64,000 nt of DNA, taken from positions 1,104,501-1,168,500 of the forward strand of contig JAXBDG010000012.1 of assembly GCA_036320915.1 (NCBI GenBank). The letters are read 5' to 3'. The notes beneath the pieces are model-generated. The model was not told the DNA's origin. It made no database searches and saw nothing but the letters and a program-made list of their open reading frames with translations. The translations under genes were made by a program, and so were the position numbers. Position 1 is the stretch's first letter, and every line of letters starts with the position of its first letter. Of this stretch, positions 10,440-21,960 are shown piece by piece. This DNA comes from Linnemannia elongata. Taxonomy: Eukaryota; Mortierellomycota; Mortierellomycetes; Mortierellales; Mortierellaceae.

Positions 10440-11234
10440 ATGGCTTTTCAATCAGAGGAAATCTTTGCTCGCCTCAACGAGGCCCTCGACGCCTTCGCGC
10501 CACAGGAGCGCCTGGACTTGGTCAAGCAGGTCAACGGCATCTTTGAGTTCCAGATCAAGAAAGACTCTTCAGCCAACGCCGAGGTCAAGGTCTGGCACGC
10601 CGAGGTCAAGAACCAGGGCATCATCAAGACCGGCCCCGCTCCCGGAAATCCCGACATCACCCTCTACCTCACCGACGAGGACATGGTCGCCCTGGCCGTC
10701 GGCGATCTCTCCGGAGCTCGTGCATTTATCACCGACAGGATCGGACTCAAGGGACCCATGATGATGGCCATGAAGCTCGATGTCATCTTCCGCTCCCTTG
10801 GAATGGGACCCCCCAAAGGCGCCGAGGGCGATTTGGGTTACGACGGCTTCGAGTCCAGCTTCCTGATCCTCCAGATTGCCGAGTACCTTCATGTCCTGAC
10901 CGAGGAGGAGCGCAAGGCCGAGGTCGCCAAGGTCAAGGGTGTCTTCCTCTTCAACGTCAAAAATGCCAAGGGTGATACTGCAGTGTGGATGATGGACATG
11001 AAGAACGGAGTCGGCCAGATGAAAAAGGGCAAGATTGATGGACTCAAGCCCGATATTACGCTCGAGATGAAGGACAAGGATTTTGTGGATCTGTTCATGG
11101 GCAAGACCAACGGACAGAAGGCCTTTATGACAGGAAAGATCAAGGTCAAGGGCGCCATTATGCTCGCCCTCAAGCTCGACACCATGATGAAGGATACCCA
11201 GGAGAAGATCGGATTTTTCAAGAGCAAGCTGTAA
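10440..11234 (+). CDS. peroxisomal protein with two SCP2 sterol-carrier domains
   Basis: 264 aa, single exon, ATG at 10440 preceded by GAATTGACA; the longer frame starting at 10194 is untranslated leader. Two SCP2-type lipid-binding domains follow each other: residues about 8-105 (FEFQIKKD, VWHAEVKN, PDITLYLTDEDMVALAVG, GLKGPMMMAMKL) and about 140-258 (FLFNVKNAKGD, PDITLEMKDKDFVDLFMG, KVKGAIMLALKLD). The chain ends in SKL, a canonical PTS1 peroxisomal targeting signal. SCP2 domains bind fatty acyl-CoA and other lipids and support peroxisomal beta-oxidation, so a peroxisomal matrix acyl-lipid carrier is the likely role. Most fungal SCP2 proteins I know have one domain of about 120-130 aa; here the domain is duplicated. 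Confidence 0.93.
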   Translation: MAFQSEEIFARLNEALDAFAPQERLDLVKQVNGIFEFQIKKDSSANAEVKVWHAEVKNQGIIKTGPAPGNPDITLYLTDEDMVALAVGDLSGARAFITDRIGLKGPMMMAMKLDVIFRSLGMGPPKGAEGDLGYDGFESSFLILQIAEYLHVLTEEERKAEVAKVKGVFLFNVKNAKGDTAVWMMDMKNGVGQMKKGKIDGLKPDITLEMKDKDFVDLFMGKTNGQKAFMTGKIKVKGAIMLALKLDTMMKDTQEKIGFFKSKL

Positions 11235-11842
11235 ACCACTCGCCCTCTCTTTCTTAGTTCGTCTTTCTTTCTTTCTCACACACATTCTTTCTTCTTTGTC
11301 CATATCTTTTCTCTCCTCCTCCTTCCTTCTTAACATACACCATGATACCGGCGCCAAATCCATGGCCATGAAAATAAATTGTTAAAATGAATGCCTTCCC
11401 TTCCTTTCGTGCCACATGCGTAATTTTGTTCACTTTAGGCATTATCCTTATTGCAGCAAAAGACCTGCGAGCGAAATGTTTCAAGATGGAAGTGGTCAAG
11501 ACGTATTTTCTTCATTTGTTATTGTTACGAACTTTACTTTGTCTTCACCACACTCCATCGATCCTGCCTTTAAGGTCATTTATGGATGCATAGCTTAATA
11601 CTGGAGTCACGGACTCTGTTCATACTATTTCGCACAAATCTACTTCTCCATTAGTTCCTTTATCGCCCCACAAATACTAGGAAATATAAAAAGTGAATGA
11701 GACAAGCGAGCAGGAAGAAAGAAAGATGGCAACATGCATATTCTTTATTGAAAGGAATGACTCTAGTGGGCGAGTTCCTTTGGATGCTTTTCTGCGTCGG
11801 CGCTTGTCTGCTTGTGTGATCCTTTTTTCTTCCTGACGCGCT
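11235..11842. other. convergent intergenic region
   Basis: Between the 3' ends of the SCP2 gene (+) and the PNPOx-like gene (-). AAATAAATTG near 11371 could serve polyadenylation of the SCP2 transcript. No gene seen. Confidence 0.55.
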
Positions 11843-13038
11843 TTAAGGGTTCGCCTCGGATACAGCCCACTGTCCGGCAGCATCGGTGGTATAAATCTAG
11901 AAGTAAGCATGACGATAAAAAGGAGGGGGGGGGGGGGGGGGTCAACAGACTTGCCGGTGTGTAATGGAACGGTGACAAAAATTATCTGCAGCCAAGGGAG
12001 CACTTACAGTTCTTTTGGGAGGGAGAGGAGAAGACTCAAAGTGGACGATATCCAGGGGTTTGAAGACCAACAGACAAAAGTTGTCGAACGCAATATCATG
12101 CAAGATCTTGGCCGGGTTATCGTTGCGAATCTTGTTGTTACCGTTGATGCTGCTGGTGGGTGAAGTTGGAGTCGAAACTTCTCCACCAGCGTTATTATTG
12201 TTGTTGCTTCCAGTCAAGTTCCAGCGAGATCTGAACGAGCTGACGGATGATGGCGAGGAAGGCGACGACATGGGGTTCGAATCTTGCGACATTACACTAT
12301 CCCGGTTTCCTGCGTTTGACGTCGTCGTGGAAGTCATATCCTCCATAGCTAGGCACTGAAAAGACGAAGGAGGACCTTTGGGAGTACTACCGGCCTGGGG
12401 CCACGTGTAAGAGGCCCTTGTCTTGGCAGGCAATTTGCGCCATTGCTCCAATCGCTTGCTCTCCCAGAATTGGTTCGAGGCCTGTCTCTGTGCCGCCAAA
12501 TCCTCTGCATTGTTCTGGTTTACCACATGGGGCAGGACCGGGGGGGAGTATCGAGTCACCTGTCGAGGTGCCGAGCAAATGTAAAACTTGCCCGTGAGGT
12601 GGAAGTACTCGCGAGACTTTGGCATCTGCCAGGCCAATTGACCGACTTGGTTACTTTGGATGGTCGAAAGCAGGTTCTGGTCGGTTATGGAGAGCTGTAA
12701 GAGCAGGTACCGACCATCTTCCTGAAGAAAGTCCTGAAACTGAACCGCCAGCAGAGTCACTGCTCCAAGTCTTGTCTTTGACGCCAGGTGCAAGTAGACT
12801 ATACAGTAAAATGTACAATGTATGAGTGCGCGTGAGTAATTGAAGTGTAAAGCTGGGTTGGGGTGACATGGTATATGGCTTGTTCATTTGTTGCCTGTAG
12901 CCCTACTGTCATCCTGATAGTGTTTAGATGAGACTTACTGGGGTCTTCGCTGCGGCCGTAGTTGGTCTTATGAGCCTTTTGGAGAACCTGGGTCCAGGCG
13001 GGCCAGCCGTCGGGTCCGAGCAGGTTGAGTTCCGACAT
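11843..13038 (-). CDS. PNPOx-like FMN-binding protein, Alr4036 family (3 exons)
   Basis: Join of complement 13038-12939, 12798-12008 and 11896-11843, 314 aa; introns of 140 and 111 nt (GTAAGT/TATAG and GTAAGT/TCTAG), all in phase. Start MSELNLLGPDGW is chosen; an in-frame ATG at 13068 would add ten residues. The split-barrel pattern of the pyridoxamine 5'-phosphate oxidase-like Alr4036 family is visible: WPAWTQVLQKA, HLASKTRLGAVTLLAV, the QVGQLAWQMPKSREYFHLTGKFYI block, RLEQWRKLPAKTRASYTWPQAG, FDNFCLLVFKPLDIVHFES, and the terminal RTIYTTDAAGQWAVSEANP. An 85-residue Ser/Asn/Thr-rich insert (about 165-250) interrupts the domain. FMN binding and oxidoreductase activity are expected from the family, but the substrate is unknown. 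The second intron contains a 16-G run near 11925-11940. Confidence 0.88.
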
Positions 13039-15083
13039 TGTTCTTTCGACAGCCTGCAGTGAAGTCATTTCCAGAGATTGAGAGAGTATGTGTGTCGTGT
13101 GAAGGTTTGTTGTTGCTGTTAACGGAAGGAGGAGCGAGGGTCGAGATGAATGTTGATCGTGACCACTCGGGAGGGGTAGGGTGTGTGTTGTCGAAGGAGG
13201 TGGGACAAAGGAGAAGGAGAAGGAAGGAGAAGGAGAAGAGAAAAGAAGAGAGAGGTAAGAAAGGAAAAGGGAAAAGGGAAAAGGGAAAAGGGGCGGAATA
13301 AGAATAAGGGAAGGAGAGGGAGCCTCCCCAAAGGTACGAGAACGGTCTTTTGCTTGTTCTGCCTTGATTTCTTGTTTTGTCTCATTTTTGCCTTGCACTG
13401 AATTCACACACCTTTTTTTTTTTTCTTTTTTTTTCTCTTCTCTTCTCTTTTTCGTGGCTCTTTATTTTCTTTCATAAACAAACTAGTGTCAATTTGTGGT
13501 GTGGTACAGTACAATACAGTGGCGACATCCCTAATCCAATCCAATACAATCCATCGATTTTTGGTCGGGGCACCCTCTCTGCCGCCGAGAGCACCAAGTA
13601 AAGGGGGGGGGGTGGCCGGCCATCTTTGATGGATATTTCATCCAACATCTCAATAATAATTATTGATCTCTTCAGGAGAACAATATCGACACTCCTCTCA
13701 AAGTCCTTTCTTTTCATCTTTGCTTATCCTTTTCTGTCAACTGTGCATGCATGTAACTATGACCGAACGAACATCAAGTGTCCTCCTCCCTTGACAAGCC
13801 GTACCCTTTTTTTTTTTTTTTTTTTTTTTTTTGTTGTTATTACAAACATGTGCCATAAAAAAAAAAAAAAAGTAAATAAATAAATAAACAAATAGGGAAC
13901 ATTAGCACTTGGTGGCAAAAGGAACCAGTTCTGGTTCTTGCTTTGTCTCTTTCCACACACGTCAATAGATAGCGCCAGAGTCTGCGTCGCCCTTGATTAC
14001 CAGACATATGGAGCCAGGGTGCCAACATTACGACGGTGTTTCCATCTTCAATGATTCAGTAGCAATGCACCTACTACCCCTCCATCGTGCGGACTTGTAA
14101 AGGATGCAAAGCAGCACAAACGGCAACCTTGTTTTTTTTTTGTTTCAAGGTGCATACTATGCAGTCCGTGCGATGACCTCTATCTCTAGTACAGGAAAAA
14201 TTTCCTCTGTCAAAGTCGTTGACAAAAAAGCATCCTTGACAAGTTGACAAGGGTGAATTCTTCCTCTTCGTGCCATGGCATGGGATGCGTGTCTTCCGGT
14301 CAAGAGGGATGTCGCCGTCCACTGACACGCGTCGATGACGAGTTGAAGTGCTGTCGTAGTGGTGGTGCATCGTGTTTGGGAAAGGCAAGAGGAAGTGAGG
14401 GAGCAACACGAGCTATTTACTCGTAGAGAGTAGAGAGATGCATTGTTCTTGACGACGAAAAGAAAAGAGGAGCCAGTGGCACTGCCTAATAAACCGGCAG
14501 CTAACCGATACCCTTTAATGCAGCTGCAGAATAAGAGAAGGTCGACACAGGTCCAGCCAATAGGACATGGTGATCCTCTCTACCAAACCTCGCCTTGTCT
14601 CCTTGCCTTGTCTCGCTGTTGAAAACTAAAAATACCTGCCCACCCTTCTCTGCACCAAAAAGGATTTCCCTTCGTATGCCCTTCTGGGCGACTCAGCCCA
14701 TCACTTCACCGCCCATTTCGTCCCATGCTTGCATCCAAACCCTCGGCTGTGCTCCACCCCATCTTCCCTTTTCACTTTGCACTCCTATCTGAATTGAACT
14801 GCACCCATCTCCCTATCTCCCTTTCCTCGGTACGCCCTGCAGATGTTGTAAGCTGCACCTGAAGAGGATCGAGAACCATAAAAATATCAACTCATCGACT
14901 CATCCTTGTTATTTTCTCCTTTCCTTTCGTTTCTCTTCTCTCCCTTTCTCTCTCTCACTTCAACAATTCCCTTTCAGTCTTTTCTTCTTCTACACCCTTA
15001 GGCTTTAAATCCAAAGAAGCTCACATATGCGTGACACACATCCACTCCCATCTACAACCGACTGCCCCAAAAGACTCAAAGCC
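13039..15083. other. divergent intergenic region, no gene recognised
   Basis: AAGGG-rich minisatellite at 13200-13295, homopolymer T at about 13808-13832 and A at 13857-13871. A minus-strand frame at 14074-14409 has clustered cysteines but no splice or start support. A TATA-like CATAAAAATAT at 14878-14887 and a CT-rich leader precede the first four-helix membrane protein gene. Confidence 0.5.
14878..14887 (+). promoter_or_regulatory. TATA-like element
   Basis: CATAAAAATA about 200 bp upstream of the ATG at 15084, followed by a long CT-rich leader. Confidence 0.4.
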
Positions 15084-15515
15084 ATGACCAGCCTAAAGTA
15101 CGACAACAAGAACCGTCTCAAGTGGTCCGCCTGGACATTCACCTATCTCTGCGCCTTCATCCCTCCCCTCATCGACTCGTACCTGGTACAGGGCCGGATA
15201 GAGTGGTACACCTGGGTCTGTCTGGTAATCATGGCCTGCTTCCTGCTCCATTATCTGATCATGCTAGTGATCCCGGGCGAAATGGACGGTGGGATTGCAA
15301 CCTTGTTCTTGGCGAGTTCAGTGACATTAACCGCATTCACGACCTATGCGACATATCAGGCGTACCAGGGATCAGGAGCCGGTGCAGGAACCGGCGTCAT
15401 AACGACGGATCTGGCGAGAAGCAGAATGAGCTACTTTACCACGTTAATTGGAGGACTGTTGGCCATTATCTCCATGTTCATTCAATGGCAGATGGACAGG
15501 CATGCAGACGACTAG
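15084..15515 (+). CDS. small four-helix membrane protein, first of a tandem pair
   Basis: 143 aa, no intron. Start MTSLKYDNKNRLKW is chosen because it aligns with the start of the paralogue at 16637; an upstream in-frame ATG at 15027 would add 19 hydrophilic residues. Four hydrophobic helices are visible at about residues 15-33, 42-63, 69-92 and 115-136. Shared with the paralogue are NRLKWSAWTFTYLCA, IPPLID, EWYTW and a last helix ending SMFIQWQMD. I do not recognise the family. The layout (four helices, short loops, PP-L-D at the end of helix 1) is that of a small tetraspan membrane protein; function unknown. Confidence 0.8.
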   Translation: MTSLKYDNKNRLKWSAWTFTYLCAFIPPLIDSYLVQGRIEWYTWVCLVIMACFLLHYLIMLVIPGEMDGGIATLFLASSVTLTAFTTYATYQAYQGSGAGAGTGVITTDLARSRMSYFTTLIGGLLAIISMFIQWQMDRHADD

Positions 15516-16636
15516 CGTTTTCTCTTATTTTTTTCTGTAATAATAAAGAACGACGCTCGGCCGTTTATTAGGCTAAACTACGTATTTGTGTAGTGAGAAT
15601 TAATGACAGTGGGCCTAACAATTCTATGGGCGATTTGATTGTCACATCGCTCCCGTCGACTCTTTCACAGATACAAGATGAGGAGAGAAAGACACGCTGG
15701 CGAAAGGACTATCGTTTTTCATGTCGGACAGCAGACAAGAAGCGCCTATATTTCTTCCTGCCTTTGGAAGTAGACAGACGAAGAACAGATGGGATATGCA
15801 TGGACTGGACTCTTCATTAACCTGCTCTTCCATTGTCCATGATTGACTCCATTGGCCCACGCAATGGCAGGATGCATATCTTTTTTTTTTTATACCCTCT
15901 CTTTCCCCTGGAAACGTTTGGGCTCCGTTGCATCTTCCTTTTCCTTCCCTCTTTTCCTTCATAGTCATCAGGGCTCGACAACCAAGTTCGGGATATCCTT
16001 CTTTGCCTTTTACGCCTCTTAGAGTTTGAATCTCTTCGATTTTCCTTGTGTTCTTGCCTTCCTCGCCCGTTTTTAACTCTTCGCCTTTATTCATTGACCA
16101 GTCTTAGCAAGACACTGCCAGCTTGTTACAGCGATTGAGGAATGGATCGCAAAAGTCGACAATGGCAAGTATAAATGCTTCCCATTGCCCATTTATTATC
16201 TTCTTTCTCGCTTTGACTTTAACCATCCTATCTCTCAACTCTATCTCGTCCACATCCCCTTTGCTTTCTACTCAACATAATCACTGCTCCATTCCAACGT
16301 ACCTTGGTCCTTTCCCTTCGCTCTCCAAGTCCTCAAGTCTTTCTTCGCACTACCCTTCCCTTTTGCGAGTGAGGGTTCCTTTTCCACTTCCAATAGCCAC
16401 TCCCTTTAATTTGCGCCACCACTTTTCGGTCTAAAAGTCAACAAACAACACCTCTCAAGTCAACAAGCACTAGATATCCGCCACCAACTTCTACTGGCTT
16501 ACTCCCAAGGGATACAACTCATAAGGAATATCCGTTGCAACAAGAACCACCTAAATCGACAACAGATCAACGCTTCCCAGGCCATCTCAGAGACCTCATC
16601 CCCCCCCAAAGCATCAACCAAATTCCAACAAAAATC
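15516..16636. other. intergenic and leader between the tandem paralogues
   Basis: A TATA-like GTATAAATG at 16169-16177 is followed by a 460-base pyrimidine-rich leader. A 103-codon frame at 16123-16434 falls in that leader and looks like low-complexity translation, not a gene. Confidence 0.55.
16169..16177 (+). promoter_or_regulatory. TATA-like element
   Basis: GTATAAATG, 460 bp before the ATG at 16637, at the head of a pyrimidine-rich leader. Confidence 0.4.
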
Positions 16637-17047
16637 ATGTCGGTAACAACGAGCGCTCGAAATCGACTCAGGTGGGCCGCATGGATTTTGACGTACCTCT
16701 GTGCGTATGTACCGCCACTTGTCGATATGAAGATGACCAACAAGAACTGGGAATGGTACTCCTGGCTCGGATGGGGAGCTCTGGTGTCATTTGTCTTTAT
16801 CTTTGTCATCATGTTTATACGCGGGAACCGTCTCAATGGAGTCATTGTCAACTGTCTCTTGATCGGTTCGCTTGTCAATATTGGCCTGTTGACTTACAGC
16901 AGCTACAGGACCTATGCTGCTGTGGGCTTGCTGGCGAGCGAGACAGACCGCATCAGGAGCAAGAGTAACTTTCTTACGACGGTGATTAGCGGTACCCTCG
17001 CGGGAGTTTCTATGATTATCCAGTGGATGGAAAGCATGAATATATAG
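16637..17047 (+). CDS. small four-helix membrane protein, second of a tandem pair
   Basis: 136 aa, no intron, same strand as its paralogue 1.1 kb upstream. Helices at about residues 13-31, 43-62, 69-92 and 112-130. Conserved with the paralogue: SARNRLRWAAWILTYLCA, VPPLVD, EWYSW, a YSSYRTYAA end to helix 3 and FLTTVISGTLAGVSMIIQW in helix 4. The loop between helices 2 and 3 is basic (FIRGNRLNG) instead of acidic (PGEMDGG). The pair looks like a tandem duplication old enough to have diverged widely except at these positions. Family not recognised. Confidence 0.8.
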   Translation: MSVTTSARNRLRWAAWILTYLCAYVPPLVDMKMTNKNWEWYSWLGWGALVSFVFIFVIMFIRGNRLNGVIVNCLLIGSLVNIGLLTYSSYRTYAAVGLLASETDRIRSKSNFLTTVISGTLAGVSMIIQWMESMNI

Positions 17048-18386
17048 ATTATTGCTTCATGTAGTCAGGGACAGTTGCTTCTCCTTTTCCCCCTATCTCT
17101 TTCCATCCTTATGAGAACCTCCTGTAGATATTCTGTAATCGCCCGCCCTTTTCATGTCCAACGACATTTTTTTGTATAAAAGCACTCACTATCCGATAAT
17201 GTCGTTCAAACGGTTTTTTCTCAATGTGTGTGCCTCTTCTTGATAATAATAGCTATAATAGGGGGTTCCAATCTTTGTTGTTGCCTGCTTTTCCATGTCT
17301 TACTTGGCACTCTGGCAATAATGTCCAAAACACACAAATCAAATCAAGGGGGGTGGGGAATGGACAATAAGCAATGATCCAAAGATCGAATGGCAAAGGT
17401 GGATGTATTATGTGCTGCCTTGTCACAACCTTAAATTACCCTCCAACCAAACTCGATTGAACACAGTCTTTTTTATATGCCTAGAGTCGACATTGAGTGT
17501 GTTTGACCGGTGAAGGATTGGGAGGATAGATGGAAAAGAAGGAGGCGATTTTACAACGGTTTCCTCTTATTCTCTTTTTGGAGGTAAAAAAAAAAAAAAA
17601 AAAAGACAAGAGAAACGAGACCAGGAAAGCATCTCCGTGAAAATAGAGCCAACGCGTTTTTTTTTTGTTTCCTCCCAATGTTTTTATTACACGCTGGCGC
17701 AAGTTTCTTTCCCCTGTTTGCGCCGTATTATTTCCTCTTGTTGTTGTTGTTATGGTTGCATTTTTTAATATGGGAACTTTGGTGAGGCCCCGTTCTAGAT
17801 GAAAATACTTATAATTGCGAAGTGATGTGATGATATGAAGAGTTGGTGGCGTTTTGGACTGCTTCGCCCATGGAGTGTCTCACCTCGAAGATATGGGTAT
17901 GAGGGTATGGGTGAATGAATGTATGAATGTATGAATGAAGAAGAAGAAGAAGTAGTAGAAGATGGAGAGAGTGGGTAATGAAGACTTGGATAAAAGAAGG
18001 AGGGGTGGATGAGAGTCGATTGATGTTATGTAATGTCAAATAGACAGGCATACACAGAAAGGGGCATGGATGCATGTCCAAGCACTATGTCATCCCTTTC
18101 TTTTTGCTCCCTTGCCCCTCCACTGAATGGTTCGATAGCAGTCCCGAAACATTTTTTCTCAAGAGGGCGATAAAAAATGAAAGACGATTCATACCTTTTT
18201 TGTTTCGGCACACTTCTTCCCTCTTCCTTCCTTCCTTCCTTCTTCTTGCACCCATCCGACTATTCAAGGACGAGGACACTCACCACGACTATAAAAACAC
18301 TAACAGCAGCAGTAACGAAAGCAACAAAAAAACAACAACGGCAGTAGCAAATAACAATAACCTGAACATTAAACTCGAAGGAAACA
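17048..18386. other. intergenic, no gene recognised
   Basis: A run of about 17-18 A near 17587-17603, GAAT-type repeats at 17915-17945, then a TATA box and CAA-rich leader of the DUF4112 gene. Confidence 0.55.
18289..18298 (+). promoter_or_regulatory. TATA box of the DUF4112 gene
   Basis: CTATAAAAAC about 90 bp before the ATG, followed by an A/C-rich leader (AACAGCAGC, AACAACAACGG), the commonest leader style in this window. Confidence 0.6.
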
Positions 18387-19643
18387 ATGGAGTACTTTAA
18401 GATGTACCACCGCAAGCCCCGGACTGAGGGCGAACGTGAAAACCTCTACGGTCGTATCCGCACCATCGCCTACTGGCTCGACTCCTTCGCCAACGTCGGA
18501 GGACTCCACATCGGCCTCGAGTCCATTGTCGGCTTCATCCCCGTCATCGGTATGTCTAGCGTATTATTTCTTTTGCCTTTTGCTTTTTGTCTTTGCTTTT
18601 TCGTATTCTTTGTTTTGTTGTCGAATTCGTGGAGCCAAGGTGAATCAATGCATGCATGCACGCACGAATGAATGAACGAGCAAACGAATGAATGAATGAA
18701 TGAATGAATGAGCAACGAGACGTACAACGACGTCCAAGTCAAAGAGAGTGTTTCTTGTTCTCTTTTTGCATAAAGGTGGATAATGTAGTCGATGTCTTGG
18801 CAAAGGATATTACCCTGCTCTCTTTCACCTAGCATCGTGTAAATGCGCACTGAGATTAACACAGTTTATTTTATACTGTAGGCGACTTTCTTGGCCTGTT
18901 CGCTTCGCTGTACCAGATTTACCTTTGCTACCTCCTCAGCATCCCTATTAACCTCATGCTGGTAAGAAACAAGACTTGGTATTTTTCCTCTCTTCTCGCC
19001 CGATTAGAACAATCACAGCAGCGGCCAACAGCATCGGGGGAGCCTATAGCACGGACCAGACAGAAAATATTATACCAAAAGGGAGAGTCGATGAGAATGA
19101 CGATGTCATGCGGTCACTTCACAATTTTAATGGAGTGGCATTGCATCGACAGAAAGGGCACGTAGGCCTCACGCACTACCACATTTGCAACATATTCTCT
19201 CATCACGATGCCTCTCAGTCTCATTAGTATGTGCTCACCTCTAACCATAGCGTCCTCGTTATTCTGACATTTAGCGCATGATGGCAAACGTGCTGGTCGA
19301 TTTCGTAGTGGGCTTAATTCCCTGGATTGGCGATATCCTCGATATCTTCTACAAGTCGAACCAGTACAACTTGACTATCCTCAGTGTAAGGTCACAACTT
19401 GTTAATTGCCAGGACACTCGCACTTCTTTGGATCCAACGGCGCTCCCTAACCTTCGTCACCTCCACTTGCATTGTAAATGTGTACTATAGACCTGGCTGG
19501 TAGAGAATCGATTGGTGGATGTGCACAGGTACAATCGGGAGCACCCTCTCTCGAATGGAATGGAGCCTGAGGGACGCACCCGGTCTCGAGCTCGTAGGGC
19601 ACCCGCTGCAGGTGTTGGCACGGAATCATCGCGTGGCTTTTAA
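18387..19643 (+). CDS. DUF4112 membrane protein (4 exons)
   Basis: Join 18387-18549, 18882-18961, 19275-19385 and 19491-19643, 168 aa; introns 332, 313 and 105 nt with GTATGT, GTAAGA and GTAAGG donors, all in phase. The translation follows the DUF4112 pattern: YGRIRTIAYWLDSFANVGG, then GLESIVGFIPVIGDFLG, helix YQIYLCYLLSIPINLML, MMANVLVDFVVGLIPWIGD and DIFYKSNQYNL. The paired GLxxxxGFIPxIGD and VVGLIPWIGD motifs are the family hallmark. The C-terminal 35 residues are basic and hydrophilic (RTRSRARRAPAAG). DUF4112 proteins occur in bacteria and fungi and have no established biochemical function. Intron 1 carries a GAAT repeat at 18686-18711. Confidence 0.9.
18686..18711. repeat. GAAT tetranucleotide repeat
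   Basis: About six uninterrupted units within intron 1 of the DUF4112 gene. Confidence 0.85.
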
Positions 19644-19951
19644 AAGGAGCTCGCGGCAAAACTGTATCTCACTTTTTTTTTTCCACATATTGCGCCATGC
19701 CCACAGCGTTTTCAAGGGATAAAAAAACGAATTACTCCAGGAGACAGCATCTTTTTGAATATTTTTTATTTGTTTGGTTTGTTGGTATGTGCAGATGTGA
19801 GAAAAGGTAACAAATACAAAGAGAAAAATAAAAATTGACTAAAGAACAAGCCCGTCTATGCTTTGAAATGAAAATAATGGATGGGGAGGTGTGGAGGGCA
19901 TGGCATGAAGAATGAATGACAGAAAGAGAACGACTACTCAGGAGAGAGGAT
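19644..19951. other. short convergent intergenic region
   Basis: 308 bases between the stops of the DUF4112 gene and citrate synthase. AAAAATAAAAAT on either strand near 19825 could serve polyadenylation. Nothing else seen. Confidence 0.6.
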
Positions 19952-20540
19952 TTACTTCTTGGCGTACATGGCCTTGATGGCAGCGGTCGAGTACGACTTT
20001 GGACGCTCGAGGGGCATACCGAGAGCACGGTCCCAGATCAACTGGGAAAGGACTCCGAGACCACGGGAGACTCCAAAGAGGACGGTGTAGAAGTCCTGCT
20101 CAACCAAGCCGTAGGCAGAGAGGAGGACACCCGAGTGGGCATCGACGTTGGGCCAGGGGTTCTTGGTCTTGCCGTGCTCGAGGAGGATACCGGGAGCGAC
20201 GGTGTAGATCTGGGAAACGAGCTTGAAGAGGGGATCGTTGGGGATGTGCTTGAGAGCAAACTCACGCTGGCAAGAGTAACGGGGGTCGGTCTTGCGGAGG
20301 ACGGCGTGACCGTAACCGGGGACGACCTGGCCAGACTTCAAGGTCTTCCAGACGTACTCCTTGATGGTCTCGTCCGAGACGTCCTTGCCACCGAGCTCCT
20401 CACGCATCTTGGTGATCCAGCGGAGAACCTCCTGGTTGGCCAATCCGTGAAGGGGACCGGCGAGACCGTTCAAACCGGCAGCGAAAGAAAGGTAAGGGTC
20501 CGAGAGGGCAGAGCCGACCAAGTGGGTGGTGTGGGCAGAG

Positions 20541-20574
<34 letters not shown>

Positions 20575-21921
20575 GGTAGAGGCGCATCAACTCGACAAAC
20601 TCCTTCTTCTCGCCGAATCCGAGCAAGTTGGCGAGGTTGGCACCATAATCCAAGTTGGGGTTGATGGCAGGGAGCTTACCGCCCTTCTTGAAGACGTTCT
20701 GGTAGATGCGACCGGCAATGTTGGGCAACTTGGCGATCAAATCCATGGAATCCTCAAAGGTGGTATCCCAGTACTCGGTCTTCTTGACACCAGCCTGGTA
20801 GGCCTTGGCGAACTGGGACTCGTGCTGGAGGGCAGTGACGGCCAAGGAGAACTGGGACATGGGGTGGAGGGTAGGGGGGCAGCGGTCGAGGAGGTCCTCA
20901 ACAAAGGTGGGGAGAGCAGCGCGATCGGCCCACTCGGCGGAGAGGCCACGGACCTGCTCGGTGGTGGGGACCTCGCCAGTGACAAGGAGCCAGAAGAGAG
21001 ACTCGGGGAGGGGCTCAGAACCACCCTCGGCCTTGGGGAGGACAGCCTGGCACTCGGGGATGGTCTTGCCGCGGAAGCGGATACCCTCCTCGGAGTCGAG
21101 GACGGAACCCTCCCAGATGAGACCCTTGATGCCACGCATACCACCGTAAGCCATGTCGACGGTGGTCTCGCCCAAGACCTTGCTTCCGAACTCGGCCTTG
21201 ACCTGCTTAACCTCCTCGCGCTTCTCGGGGATCAATTCACGGAGGCGATCCTTCAAGCCCTGTTACCGATCATACGTAGATAGAGATGAGAAGATGGGTT
21301 AGAGATATGATATCTGATGTATATATGTGAAGGTGTATTGGAGGAATGGGGTAAGATGAGATGTTATTTTGGATGGGGTACAACATAAATCAGGCCCTCG
21401 ATGGCACGATTATCATGTCTCGCTTAGATATGATATGCATTTAGGTAGTGAGATTCTTTTATCGTATCGTATCATGTCGTAAGTCTTTTTTTTTTTTTTT
21501 TGTTATCTCGGCTCTCTCTCGCTCTCTTTCAACCACGCCATATGGAAGCCCATTGGAATAATAGCCTTCAGTTGCAGTTGCTGTCGACAGTTGCTTGTAG
21601 CAGAAGCAATGATTGCTTGCCCCAGTGTAAAAATAAAGACGTGTGTAAAAGTGGACTGAGGTCCAGATGAGAAAAAAGTACGTGTTGGAGATCAGGAACC
21701 CAACCCCGCCCTTTTTTTTGCCCCCAAAAATCGTTACGCCTTGAATAAAATTTTGCCCTCTTCGTAGTACCAAGTACTTAAGCAATTGGCAAATCCTTTT
21801 TTTCTCATGTCGTTTTTTGTGTTGGTGTGGATTAATCCCCTACAATTCAACCTCAGAAGACTAAATCTGAGAAACAATCGGGAATCGCAGGAAACACATA
21901 TCGTTCTCACGTTTTACCCCG

Positions 21922-21960
<39 letters not shown>

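Noticed and set aside
14074..14409. Minus-strand frame with six clustered cysteines
   Set aside because: No signal peptide, no splice context, no known cysteine spacing.
16123..16434. 103-codon frame before the second tetraspan gene
   Set aside because: Lies in the pyrimidine-rich leader after a TATA-like element; Ser/Leu/Pro low complexity.
19916..21283. 455-codon frame antisense to citrate synthase
   Set aside because: Shadow of a strongly codon-biased gene; no domain, and the opposite strand encodes a complete citrate synthase.
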